Below, piece by piece: positions 40,101 to 50,639 of a stretch of 64,000 nucleotides of DNA. The notes beneath the pieces are model-generated. The model had not been told where the DNA came from, searched no databases, and saw only the letters and a list, made by a program, of their open reading frames with translations. How positions within the stretch are numbered: the stretch's first letter is position 1; each line of letters opens with the position of its first letter. The position numbers were made by a program, and so were the translations under genes. The stretch comes from Bolinopsis microptera (taxonomy: Eukaryota > Ctenophora > Tentaculata > Lobata > Bolinopsidae): contig NC_087079.1 of NCBI RefSeq assembly GCF_026151205.1, positions 6,358,169-6,422,168 of the forward strand, in the 5' to 3' direction.

Positions 40101-40226
40101 GTATCTGACAACCGTAGCGAAAAAAACTTCATCTAACCTGAAATTCTGTCCAGATCCATCAATCCAGATGTAGTAAGCCTGTACCTTTCCATTTTGATCG
40201 AGGTCCATGAACTGGTTTGAAGCCAT
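34165..40226 (-). CDS. GLUL: Glutamine synthetase (type II, animal form)
   Basis: Nine coding exons on the minus strand: 40226-40138, 39920-39786, 38897-38766, 38646-38559, 38420-38292, 38071-37905, 37708-37556, 34733-34643 and 34236-34165. All have GT-AG borders and consistent phases, giving 351 residues. The enzyme makes glutamine from glutamate, ammonia and ATP in the cytosol. Landmarks: [12 protein letters not shown] (about 18-28), [11 protein letters not shown] (about 49-59), the catalytic [11 protein letters not shown] (about 119-129), [37 protein letters not shown] (about 228-244), [13 protein letters not shown] (about 285-297) and [12 protein letters not shown] (about 305-316). Acidic metal ligands and the ATP/glutamate motifs are intact. 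The C-terminus (IIIKSICQ) is shorter than the usual 373-residue animal enzyme. Intron 7 (2.8 kb) is almost wholly repeat plus a LINE. Confidence 0.96.
34255..34385. repeat. AT-rich TTAATTAG tandem repeat
   Basis: About 130 bases of AATTAGTTAATTATAAT-like units lie in the last glutamine synthetase intron, close to its acceptor at 34237. Confidence 0.85.
34469..34498. repeat. Double TTCG hairpin
   Basis: CCGCC-TTCG-GCGG is followed directly by CGCGCGC-TTCG-CGCGCG. Both loops are the unusually stable TTCG class. They lie in the last intron of glutamine synthetase, in otherwise AT-rich DNA. Compare 16096-16160. Confidence 0.8.
34748..37275. repeat. 14-bp minisatellite (GTTAGTTTGTTGTG), split by a LINE
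   Basis: About 80 units at 34748-35899 and about 17 more at 37030-37275, with variants such as TTGGTTGTG, GCTTGTTGTG and a recurring ACTGGTTAG block about every 150-450 bases. It fills most of glutamine synthetase intron 7. Confidence 0.96.
35900..37030 (+). mobile_element. 5'-truncated non-LTR retrotransposon with open RT frame
   Basis: A frame open to 36926 (about 340 codons from the insertion edge) contains the RT motifs [18 protein letters not shown] and [12 protein letters not shown] thumb and C-terminal region with [12 protein letters not shown] and [14 protein letters not shown] follows. After the stop come AATAAAG (37001) and a (TAA)n tail ending at 37030, where the minisatellite resumes. 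The edges share TAGTTTGTTGT, compatible with a target duplication, although the repeat background makes this uninformative. The element is truncated at its 5' side (no endonuclease) and lies antisense to glutamine synthetase. The frame has no internal stop or frameshift, so the insertion is young. Confidence 0.92.
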
Positions 40227-42880
40227 AATTGCGTTTGTAGATAACTATAAAATGAAATATTTGGTTACCATTCCGAAATTGGAACTATTCTAGAACTTAA
40301 TAAATGTCAAATAACTGGATACAACCCAAAAGAAAACTGAAACATTATAAAACAAGAATTTATTGTATATTTTGGCGTTAAAACTTTATGAGAAAGTACA
40401 AGATTTTAAAGGTGTAACGAAAAGACTCAAACAGATATTATTATACGAAGGAGACATCAATCTGATTTGTATACTTCCTCCTCGGCGTGAGGAAAGTGAC
40501 TTAACCACGCAAAAAAGTCTGTACGATAACTTGTCTATGAAGGAAAGACATTTTTTAATTTAAAGGGTTATTTTTCAATCACCCATAAAAACCAAACCAA
40601 TGAAGCTGGAAACCCCAAATTTTGGCTACCTGGGCACATTGCCAAAAGAACCTCTGCGGTAAAATTTGAACTGAAACCGACATTTACTTTTTGAGATCGT
40701 CATTAAATATTGTGTGACATAAAAGACAAATTAGCAAATTCGCACTCACTTTAACCTTATTTTTATGTTATACATTTGGTAGTGGCGGTTGTAGAATTTC
40801 CATGGGTAACAACATACGTTTTATCAGATTCACAATATTTAAGAAATTTGCGAGTAAAGTAGAAAACCGCCAAAAGCTGCCCAAAATGTGTTCACGTGTC
40901 TGGAATAGTAGCCGTTGTTATTGTTGCAGTAGAATTGCTCGTGCACTAGATTATATAGGAATGTAAACTGTCTGATTCATTTATCCGTCTTGTTGGGCAG
41001 CATCTTTTTCGCAATGATCAGAAAATATTAAAGTTTTCTAAGGGAGGAGCAGTGAAGTTTTTATTATGCACTAGGTGATAAGTTAATTAAACCCTATCGT
41101 GCTTTGAAACGACGGGTTTATGTTCGATGATAGTGTATTTACTGTGGTCCAATATTTGAACATCCTTCTGGGTTACAGGGTGAAGATATTTATTATCAAA
41201 CATGAAAAGCTTAAAGCTACGATTTTCATTCTGTTACTGGTAAAATTGTCCATTGTTGAGACTTGGGTCCGATTGTCACATCGACCGATTTACCGTAGGA
41301 ATTTAGAATGATCAATTAAAATATCATCGGGAGATTAAATGTGCGAGAAATCTGCCGAGTTCATAGTTGGCTCTGTTGTTAAATGCATAAAAGTCGTATA
41401 TTTCAACTAAACCTAGTATAACCGAAATTAAATAGTTTGCCTCAAGTTCTACGACTAAATGGTTGGACTAAGGACACTTTCACTTTTGATATCATTTTCA
41501 ATGACCGTCATGAATCATGATCATCAGTCGAACTAGTATCCAATTAGTGAGACTTATTTTTAGGGTATCTTAGTTAAAGGTCGTGTCCCTCAGAACACTC
41601 CAGATTACATGGCGGCATCGTATTTGTAAAGATAATAGTGAAAAATCGGAAAATTCGGAAGGATTGATGGTGAATTTTCCTCTAACCTAACCGATTTGTC
41701 GCAGATTTGGTAGACTAACCAAAATATGGATCCGTTACTATAATAATCTCAATTTAAGTACACAAATTATTACAAAACTTTAGCCGGTGATGCATAATTA
41801 TAATATATATTAGAAATCGACAAATTCAGTAAATAATTTAATGACGCAACATTTTGAAAGTAGAGAGTAGAGACTGAAATGTGTAGTATAATCAAAAATT
41901 ATGTTTTCCTTTCCATAAAACATTACTTTGAGTACCACTGTATACTTGTATAACGATGAACGAAGTGTTTGCCTTAAAATATTGGCAGGCTTATAACTTT
42001 ATAAAGACACTACGGCTAAAAATGTTCTCATCTCTAAATAATTGTTATAACAGCAAAGGCCAAAGAGTTAAAACACGGAGGGATAAAATACCGGTCCCTT
42101 TTTATGGTCAGAAAACACGCCGGGGCAAAGATCAAAGATGGTCCGGCAGTGTTGGTACTACTACTTCCGAATCAGACTTCCTACAAAGATCGTGTATCAC
42201 TCTTTTTATTTTGACAGGTGACCGTGATGTGATTTCCGGCACAAACTAAAGAATGTTTCCGCTGATGTACAGCTTTCCATCAATTCGTGAACAACTTGGA
42301 CCATTCATGCGGGCGCTCAAAATTTAGCACAAACTCGCCAATTTTACGGAAAAAACTCGAGAACATTCTGTTCTCTGAGAGAATTAACAGTCACCCTCGG
42401 CGTCAATCAGTTTTGTTTCAAGTAAAAAGTGATGACTGCTCATGTAGAGGTTAGAGTTCTTCAAGAAAGAACTAAGCAAAGAAGAATGAAGCACCTTAAG
42501 CGATTGAGATTTGAGACCAACATAATTGCAAAATATTTAGGGTCATCAAGACTATAACAGCTTGGAAAAGGAATAGCGAAACTATGCTCCTTAATAAAAA
42601 TAAATTCAAATTTCCCATGTTGTCCTTTAATGGTTGTTCTGTCCATGTTAGACTAATTAATGGATCATTATAAAAAAACGAACTGACGGATGGATGGGCA
42701 TTGGATCTGTCAAATTGCTCGCCTGGGCAAGACGCCCTCAGACGAGATATCTTACAAGATGCGTCTACCATCACTGTTGAGTGTTGTGGGCCCTGGGTTG
42801 CCATGCTGCGCAATAAATAGATATATGAAATCCACTGAAAGCGAATTTGTGACGTGGAGAACTGAGATATAGTTACTTCA
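40227..42880. other. Gene-poor region upstream of glutamine synthetase
   Basis: No reading frame with recognisable homology. It would hold the glutamine synthetase promoter and any 5' UTR exon near 40227-40400; no clear TATA box is evident. Short frames at 40363, 41120, 41956 and 42496-42972 (minus) show no motif I recognise. Confidence 0.4.
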
Positions 42881-42883
42881 CTA

Positions 42884-42980
42884 AAGTCATCAGCCCTCAG
42901 TGAAAGGGCTGATGACTTCAGTGAAAGAGCTGGTGACCTAGTGAAAGTGCTGGTGACGATGAGAAAGACCATAAACCAGG
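42884..42980. repeat. Perfect 14-bp hairpin followed by tandem units
   Basis: AAGTCATCAGCCCT at 42884 pairs exactly with AGGGCTGATGACTT at 42905. The segment GTGAAAGNGCTGRTGAC is then repeated about three times to 42960. Confidence 0.7.
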
Positions 42981-43288
42981 GATTCTTTCGGGGGCATGTA
43001 AGATTATATCCAAAGTTTGTTCGCCAATGGGGCGTGTCTGGGTGTCAAAACTCAAAGATCTTCAAGGTGGGTGCTACTTGTGATGAACTCTAGGAGGATG
43101 GGATGGTAATACTCGGTCTGGCCGTCTGGAAGCCCATAGAATTCCAGTTCAGAAACCGAGTAAGGAGGTGCGGCTACTGATGAGAAGCCTCCTTAAAGTT
43201 TATTTGGGTTAGAAACGACATCTGGGTCCCTACCCTCGCACAAGATTATTCTCAATTTTCTTGTTGTGTTCCACAACTATACACTATA

Positions 43289-43541
43289 CAGCGAAACCTC
43301 TTTATAAACGGGCCTCTCGGGGGAATGAAAAGTGCACGGTATAGAAAGACTCGCTATAGAACGTTTCACATGATCAGGTTATGTACTCAAATCACCACTA
43401 AATGTAATATGAGCTATGATAACTTGATAAGGTACATTCCTTGCACAACAAGAGCTAATTAACTTAAAATATGGGGGAAAAGAAAAGGCCCAGTTTATCG
43501 AGGTACCCGGTATAGAGAGGCACAGTATAGAGGTTTTACTG
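43289..43541. mobile_element. Pogo/Tigger-like MITE
   Basis: The left end CAGCGAAACCTCTTTATAAA and the right end TATAGAGGTTTTACTG are inverted repeats with the CAGTRAAACCTCTATA signature of pogo/Tigger transposons. A TA precedes the left end; the right flank reads CA, so the TA target duplication appears mutated. The 253-bp interior has no transposase. Sequence 43542-44420 shows no gene. Confidence 0.65.
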
Positions 43542-44424
43542 CATATGAAGCAACATAAAGGGTATGACCAATGAAGTGTCGTTCAAATCTTCTACAAATT
43601 CAGGTAGAACTAGAAGTAGAAGCAATCCAATTTGACCCAGACCTCAAATGAGATTACACACGAATATCCTTCACTAGCAGCTTTATGTAGTGAAAAGTTC
43701 TGACCAACGTTGATGTTGTCAAGCGTAAATGATATGGTCTAATCCATTACCTATGAGGCTGTTACTATCACGGTGAGCGGTAATAGTAAATACAAATTTG
43801 ATCTAACGTTTATACTGTGTAGTGTGTACTGTATCTAATAATAAAATAATCAAATAAAATTAGCACCGGAAGAAGTGGCGTAATAACTGAAGTTAATCTT
43901 AAACCTAATAGAACAGGTAACGAAAAACTTTTTTTCAAAAGTATTGAATTTCAAAAAAATAAAATCAAAAACTGCTTATCAGTGCAAAATTTGACTTTGA
44001 CCTCGACATTATCGGAATTTAGAAGATGGAGACGAAAAAATGTTGATGATCTTAAAATATAGCCTTCAAAAGTGAAAGTATCGGACCTTATATACAACGA
44101 AATGTGTCAGAAATTAGACACGCCGCAATAAGATTAAGAAGTGTAACTTTCTTTTTTCCGGAGAACCATAAACAGTCGTACCAGTATCACGTACAACGTA
44201 AGCAGTTATGGCTAAAAGCAGGCCCCCGCTTTTTATCAATTAATTAGGAAAGAGACAGGAACACGTCTTGATATACTAATTACTAAGATAAGACGTCTAA
44301 AAACCACGATAATGGACTAATACCTTGTTTCTCTACCCACCGTAACTCATCACCCTGTCAGTGGCACTGATACACACGGCAATTTACCATGAATTTGATG
44401 TTTTTTATCAGTTTCTAGGTTTAC

Positions 44425-44490
44425 TGGGTGGCGCTCAGCCTGTCATTCCGCCATATCTTCAATCGCGGTGCGGTTATGAACACTTATAAG
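44425..44490 (+). repeat. Dispersed repeat GGCGCTCAGCCTGTCATTCC, copy 2
   Basis: Matches 33617-33680 over about 60 bases, including TACTGGGYGGCGCTCAGCCT and the downstream ACTTATA wording. Confidence 0.6.
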
Positions 44491-44666
44491 CCTGGGTCCC
44501 CAGGTAATTACTAGGTTTAATATCCGTCTACTAGAAGTTCTAGTTTCCTCTTCCTCCTCAATTTCAACCTTTTCTTTTCTTGATGAAACTTTTAAAAGTA
44601 CGTGACTAGAAGTGATATAATTCCTCAAGTCATCAGAAAAAGAGGCAAAGATCAAGATGGAGAACG

Positions 44667-44968
44667 TTGCCCAACACTCACTTCAAACGAGTATGGAGAC
44701 ATAAGTTCGCCAGATCAATCCCGAAACTTGGCAAAGAGAGCACAAGAACAGCGACACAATTCCTTACTGGACATTGTGAACTGAACTACCACATTAATAA
44801 GTTCAAGCCGACAACGGTCCCCAAAACTTGTCCACACTGTCTTACCACTTTATTGGTCAGTGCCCGACATGGTCTTACCAACGAGGAGGATACTTTGACT
44901 CCTTCTATCTTAGTGTGACAGACATAGTGGACAAGTTCTCACTACCAAGGATCATCGGCTTCATAATA
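44667..44968 (+). mobile_element. LINE C-terminal fragment (TGHCxLN / zinc-knuckle region)
   Basis: Two plus frames give LTGHCELNYHINKFKP with CPHC and then, after a shift, HFIGQCPTWSYQRGGYFDSF and FSLPRIIGFI. The pattern LTGHxxLNxHL...CxxC...ExxxHxxxxCPxxxxxR is the segment after RNase H in many non-LTR retrotransposons. It is frameshifted and lacks the RT, so it is a remnant. A G tract follows at 44972-44992, then TAACCC/TACCCTAA-type degenerate tracts to about 45190. Confidence 0.75.
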
Positions 44969-45199
44969 ATAAGGGGGGGGGGGGGGGGGGGGCTGGAAGT
45001 CGGTCTCCCGACCACCATGATTAGAGTAGCCAACTATTGGGTTACGGTTACTATAATTATAAAAGTTAGGATCAGGGCTAAGGTTAGAGTTTTCCTATGC
45101 ATAACCATAACCTTACCCCTTACCCCTAACTCTAAAAACGTGTCTACCTTAATATCTACCCTAATGTCCACCCTAATGTTTACCCTAATGTATTCCTTA

Positions 45200-47900
45200 C
45201 TAAGCTGCTGCTCATAAAAAACTCTTTATCTTTGTACTTATAGTAGGCACCAGCTGACAACAACAAAGGTTTGTTGGAACATATTATTACCAACGTTCTG
45301 CTTGGTGTGAAAGTGACTTCTCAGACTCTGTCCGACCCATAATCGGGCAGGCGGAGAGGGTGCATGCGAATTGCGAAGGGGTTCCATGACATATATGGTG
45401 GTCATATCACTCCTTACCCAAAGTCTGGCGAAGTCCATGCGAAGTGGTTGTATGTCAAGATGTTAGGTGAAGGGGGTGCATGCGAAGAGGGAGCATGCGA
45501 AGCCGTACAAAAAGTGAATAGAAATGAAATCTATTTCATCTGCTGTTATAAATTCATCGATATGATAACTGCAGGATGGGAAATAATTGGAATTTTGCCT
45601 GAAAATATCGTGAGTGGAGGAAAACATTGAATATTTTGGGCGTTCTCAGCTCTTTAACCACGAAATATAATAAATAAAAACGGAAAATTGAAGCGTGTTA
45701 ATAACTTAGCTTGTTTCTACAACAACCTCATGATAATGTCAGTCATGCCTGATTTATTAATTACCAAAACTGATAGCTAATTTCATTTTTCACCGAATGC
45801 TACGACCAGCCTAAAGTGACAAAAAACACCGAAGGTAACGTCAAACAAATTCCACACTAGGTTGGTAGCGTTGGTAACGTATATATGAACAAGTAGGCGT
45901 AACAATGCAAATGAAATTAAGATCACGTGCCTGGTGGACATATCATGTGGTTTTTGTACGTGGTGTGAACCACCACTATGTTATTATATGTGTAAAACAG
46001 CGGTAAAGGTCGTTTGGTTTACTTTATCTGTACTTCCTCGCGGAAGATGGTCTGAATGTGTGAGCACATTCGGACCAGTCAGTACGCAGAACGTCTCAAT
46101 ATTTAAATATCTATATCCTGCAGTGGCTGCTGAATGCTGATCACGAGATCAGACTATACCCGGAAGCTACACTTCTATTTCTACTTCCACCACCATACTT
46201 CTAGTTCTACCGTCTGTGGATATTTTTATTATGGAGAAAATAGTGAATTCATAAAATAGTGGCTAGGTGGGACAAATTTTTGTCTGGTTCAGCTGACGAC
46301 AGATCGCAGACAGATTCTTTGTTTATTTTGGACGAGCACTGAGTTTACAATTTAGACCTCCTCCCACCACTTTTAATACCAGATGTCTACTTTAATGAGT
46401 TACTCGCTACAATTAACAAGTTTGATTTATGCTTTAAATCTTACAACTCCATATCGTGACCAGTATTTCCACAAAAACCACATAAATAACTAGATCGAAT
46501 TAAAGAGGAAAGTGTGAAAGTGACCTCCAAGTTTGGGCCTCAGCTGAGTGCTGATCTTACTAGACTGCACCAGTCTCTCACTCCACCGTTGTTCTTAAAC
46601 ATTTTAGCCTGAGTTTTTCAGGTTATCTAGATTTAAACAACAAAACTAAAGCGCTGGATAATATATCAATATGTACCGGTAAACTGAAAAAAAAACAAAC
46701 AAACTTGGTTATACTAAGACGTAGTATATTGACCCCGACGTAGCACATGAGTGAAAAAAGCAGATAATAGTGGAGTAGTTGACACTAGATAATAGCGGAG
46801 TAGTTGATCCGGAAGTTCGCAGTAACCTCAGAGTTCTGAACAACAACAGAACAAGATAGTGTGACCTATTGGGCTATTATTAAGCTCTGAAACTGAAGTG
46901 ACCCAGGAAATTGTGGCGGCGGGTGTAATATAATCTTATTGATGGAAGATGGGACCGCAGTAATCCCAAGGTCCGGACCTTTTTTAGAAACCGAAATGTT
47001 TGCCTTACTGAAATTCAATAACAACTTTTGAAATAAATCGGTAAAAGTTCAAACAATAATATCCCCGCTCAACAATATTTATTATTATTAGACCTGGTTG
47101 TTGAGAAACAAAAGTTTTCCGCCAATACAATGCATTAACCTCATAGCACCAGCACAGCAGAAGTAGAACAATGCTTTTTTTATTACCTATTTTACTTCGG
47201 ACTTTCCAACAACCACATTGTTACACAAGTGTAACCAGCCAATTACAGGAAGCCGAATGATTCAATTATACATTAGGCCGGTGACGGTTAAGGTAGTGTG
47301 TACCATACTTTCCTCGCCCGAGACTTTGCTGCAATGGGCAGCTCCTCATTTAACTCTCACGTTAGATGAAACTTAACTTGAAAATATCGAGCTACAATAA
47401 ATATGTTTCCGCACATAACGGGTGGATGCTATAACTGCAATCAGTGTTGTGGGATAGTAAGACATCTGGCCTGGTGATCTAAGCCACAAGATTGTGACTT
47501 TTTAAATTATTATTTGTAGATCAGGCTAATCGTTCCGGCTTCCTAATGTATACTAATAATTTCAATAAATGTGTCTGTCTGTCTGTCTGTAATTTACGAA
47601 TGGTTAAATCTAGAATTATTTCCGGTAAGAGATTAGCATTTTAAAGGGCTCAACAAAAGCTACGTTAATAAAAACATACAAATTTATACGTGGAATGTGG
47701 AAAATTCCACATGTACTGACACTACAGAACACTATTATAGTAGCTATAAATAGTGGTATTAAGCGAAGAGCCAACACTAGATAATGACAATAATACCATC
47801 AGCTCTATTATATTAGCAAGGAAACGCTTATCCAATCACGCTACAGAAGTAGTGAGAGCTCTAGCTCCGCTTGTAGTGTATACAGCTTATACACTCAATT
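45200..47900. other. Gene-poor stretch
   Basis: No supported gene. It contains a small duplication GGGTGCATGCGAA (45357, 45475) and (TGTC)4-5 at 47572-47591. Confidence 0.4.
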
Positions 47901-47929
47901 AGTGTGATGTTATTGATGAGATACTATTA

Positions 47930-48110
47930 CATCGCTCATCTTCATATACAAAGTAAAGGATTAGGGAATGAACAATTTATTACGATTATGTGCGGGATCT
48001 CAAAACCGCCGTACCAGTCGGTTCCTATATTCAAGTTTCTGCAAAAAGCAGTGGAAATGATTGTACGTGTTATTTGGACCTACATGAGCCGATGCAGGTC
48101 AATGTGAGGA
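47930..48110 (+). repeat. Dispersed-repeat copy related to the 48.5-kb hairpin element
   Basis: AAAGGATTAGGGAATG, TCTCAAAACCGCCGTACCAG, and GTGGAAATGATTGTACGTG wording recurs at 48470-48590 and, partly, at 50025-50105. Confidence 0.75.
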
Positions 48111-48523
48111 GATAACCCATTACATGTGGAGTCGGAGATTCTAAAATGGAATATATTTGAAAATAAGAATTTTTCGGGCAAGACGATCTAACTGAAGTGG
48201 AGACATAAATCTTAAAGATAAGAAATATAAAGTGGAAATGAATCATACTTTATAGCACTGACTGAACGTGGTTAATGGATATAGGGGACGAATATCTAGG
48301 GGTGAGATTAACCATATTAAGCCTTTTATGGGGGCAGATTTTGTCACGCAATAATCGCCTCAGTAATGAGAACCGCACAAATATGATAATGTGTAGGAAG
48401 GTTAAATTTGATTAAGTTCTGGGTAGCTGGACCAATGACAGGAGTTCAGGGAACTGTACGATACAAAGTGAAGGATTAGGGAATGCAAAATTCGGGATCT
48501 CAAAACCGCCGTACCAGTCGGTT

Positions 48524-48668
48524 TCTAGTCTCAAATTTCTGCAGCAGCTGTGGAAATGATTGTACGTGTTATTTGTACCTACATGAGCGCTGGATGGCGA
48601 CAACTCATGTAGGTACAAATAACGCGTACAATCATTTCCACAGCTGCTGCAGAAATTTGAGACTAGAC
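48524..48668. mobile_element. Near-perfect palindromic MITE (arms of about 65 bp)
   Basis: TCTAGTCTCAAATTTCTGC and on to CTACATGAG at 48588 are repeated in reverse complement at 48603-48668, differing at very few positions; the loop is CGCTGGATGGCGACAA. The left flank continues the dispersed repeat also seen at 47930-48110. This DNA would extrude a long hairpin. Confidence 0.9.
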
Positions 48669-49298
48669 AAAAGACTAGACATAACAATTTGATTAGTAAA
48701 GTTGTGTTGTTACATGTGATACCCCTTTAAAATTAGCGATCTTTGTGTTACAGAAGAGTGAATAAGAGGTGTATTATTATTAAATCAAAGTTATAAACAA
48801 GGGATAGTTAAAAAACAACGCCCAAGTCTAATCTTTCCCTAAAACAAAAACAAAAATCTAAAACTTCATTGTAATTTCCGCCAATATCTCTTGTCATAAG
48901 CTAAATTACAGAGATAATGCAGGTCAAAGATATTATTGAAATAAAGGTGTATCTTAGTAAAAAATGAAAAGAGACCAGGAATTCAACCGCACAAATATGA
49001 AGTGAGGTAAAATTAGTCTCCCACTTCATATTTATAATAAACTCTCTTGATCCCTCCCATTGGGAGGTTGTGTAAACAATACGCCACGTCCTTCGGACCC
49101 TGACAGTAGAAAAAGACAATGCAACGTCTTGAACTACCGCTTGTACAAACACATCAGCTAAACAAACATGAACACGTCACCAACCGCTCACTTCGAGTAG
49201 CGATTCAGGTTCCAATAATTTAATATGAACATTTTTATCTTATAAAATTAATTAAATCAATTATATGTCTACACTGGACTATCACGTGACTAAGTTTA

Positions 49299-49420
49299 AT
49301 ACGTTTTAGGTGGGTGGACCAATGATAGGAGTTCAGGGTAAAGAACTGTGCGGTTACAGGAGTAAGGGTTAGGATTTCGATTAGAGTTACCCGAGTTTAA
49401 TGTATTTAGGAGATAATATC
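49299..49420 (+). repeat. GGACCAATGATAGGAGTTCAGG repeat, copy 1
   Basis: AGGTGGGTGGACCAATGATA through GATTAGAGTTACCCGA is repeated at 50512-50640, and more distantly at 48420-48455. Confidence 0.8.
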
Positions 49421-49524
49421 TAGCTTTGGCGGAACAGTGGCTCTGACAAAAGAACAACGGTCTAATTGAATATAGCCTGCTAGGTGTACGGTTCTGATCC
49501 TTTAAGGAATCGCTCTCACTATAA

Positions 49525-49638
49525 ATCGCTCGCCCAAATTTTAAGAAAATTCTTGTGAAAAGGCCCTGAGGGTATGAAAGTAATCGAATTCAGTGTATTT
49601 TTGGACACTGATTCCGAATCACCCCCTCCCCGCCCCCC

Positions 49639-49677
<39 letters not shown>

Positions 49678-49936
49678 ACGTAGGGTAAAATTTTTACCCC
49701 TAAAAATGCTTTCCTACAGAGTTATGGGCAAAAAACTGTTTTGGTCACGTTACAGGCTAGTAAAACACGAATTTGATTGTTTAGGACTCGGGTTAGGGTT
49801 AGGATTGTGGTTAGGGTTATGGATAGCTTCGGGGTTATGGTTAGGGTTAGGGTTGGGATTAGGGTTTATGTAAAACCGTTTTGTTCGGCTGCAAAACCAT
49901 AAAAACCAAAGTCACGTGATAATTTTGGGCGAGCGA
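49525..49936 (-). mobile_element. MITE with TCGCTCG terminal inverted repeats, copy 2
   Basis: Bounded by ATCGCTCGCCCAAATTTT and AATTTTGGGCGAGCGAATT. The interior is the reverse complement of copy 1 (20152-20504) but carries a long C homopolymer at 49630-49673 and a clearer TTAGGG-like tract at 49790-49866. Confidence 0.8.
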
Positions 49937-50109
49937 ATTAGTAAAGAGCCTTAAGGAATAGGCTTTCTAGTATATCTGCATCTAACAGATTCTGTTATTT
50001 CAACGGAATGAACAATGTGTGGTCTCAATCCACGTACCAGTCGGTTTCTAGTATCAAGTTTCTGCAACAGCTGTGGAAATGATTGTACGTGTTATTTGGA
50101 CCTACACTG

Positions 50110-50499
50110 GACTATAAATCAAGAGGCTTGCATATAATGAACATATTGACACGGGTGCAGAGTTGAGTCTGTACGGAACGTAGTAGTTTCAGATCCTTGT
50201 TTAACTTGCCGTACAGCAAGGTCATCCACTACTTTAGCCCGGCGAGGCACATAACTCCCTCTACAACTCCATATCAAATGTTTCATATCCTTCAGTATCC
50301 CACAGTCTCTCGAGTTTCGTAACTGCCAGAGAACTCTCTTAAACAGTTACTAGACTCGGTGATTATAAATCAAGAGGCTTGCATATAATGAACATATTGA
50401 CACGGGTGCAGAGTTGAGTCTGTACGGAACCTAGTAGTTTCAGATCCTTGTTTAACTTGCCGTACAGCAAGGTCATCCACTACTTTAGCCCGGCGAGGC
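50110..50499 (+). repeat. 135-bp direct duplication
   Basis: ACTATAAATCAAGAGGCTTG through CTACTTTAGCCCGGCGAGGC occurs at 50110-50247 and again at about 50362-50499 with almost no change. The spacer is 115 bases and contains AGTTTCGTAACTGCCAGAGA. Confidence 0.9.
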
Positions 50500-50639
50500 T
50501 ATCACGTTACTAAGTTTAATACGATTTAGGTGGGTGGACCAATGATAGGAGTTCAGGGTAAAGAACTGTACGGTTACAGGAGTAAAGGTTAGGATTTCGA
50601 TTAGAGTTACCCGATTTCGGAGTTTAATGTATTTAGGAG

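Noticed and set aside
42496-42972. 158-codon minus-strand frame
   Set aside because: No recognisable motif, no splice context, overlaps a hairpin repeat; composition not convincing.
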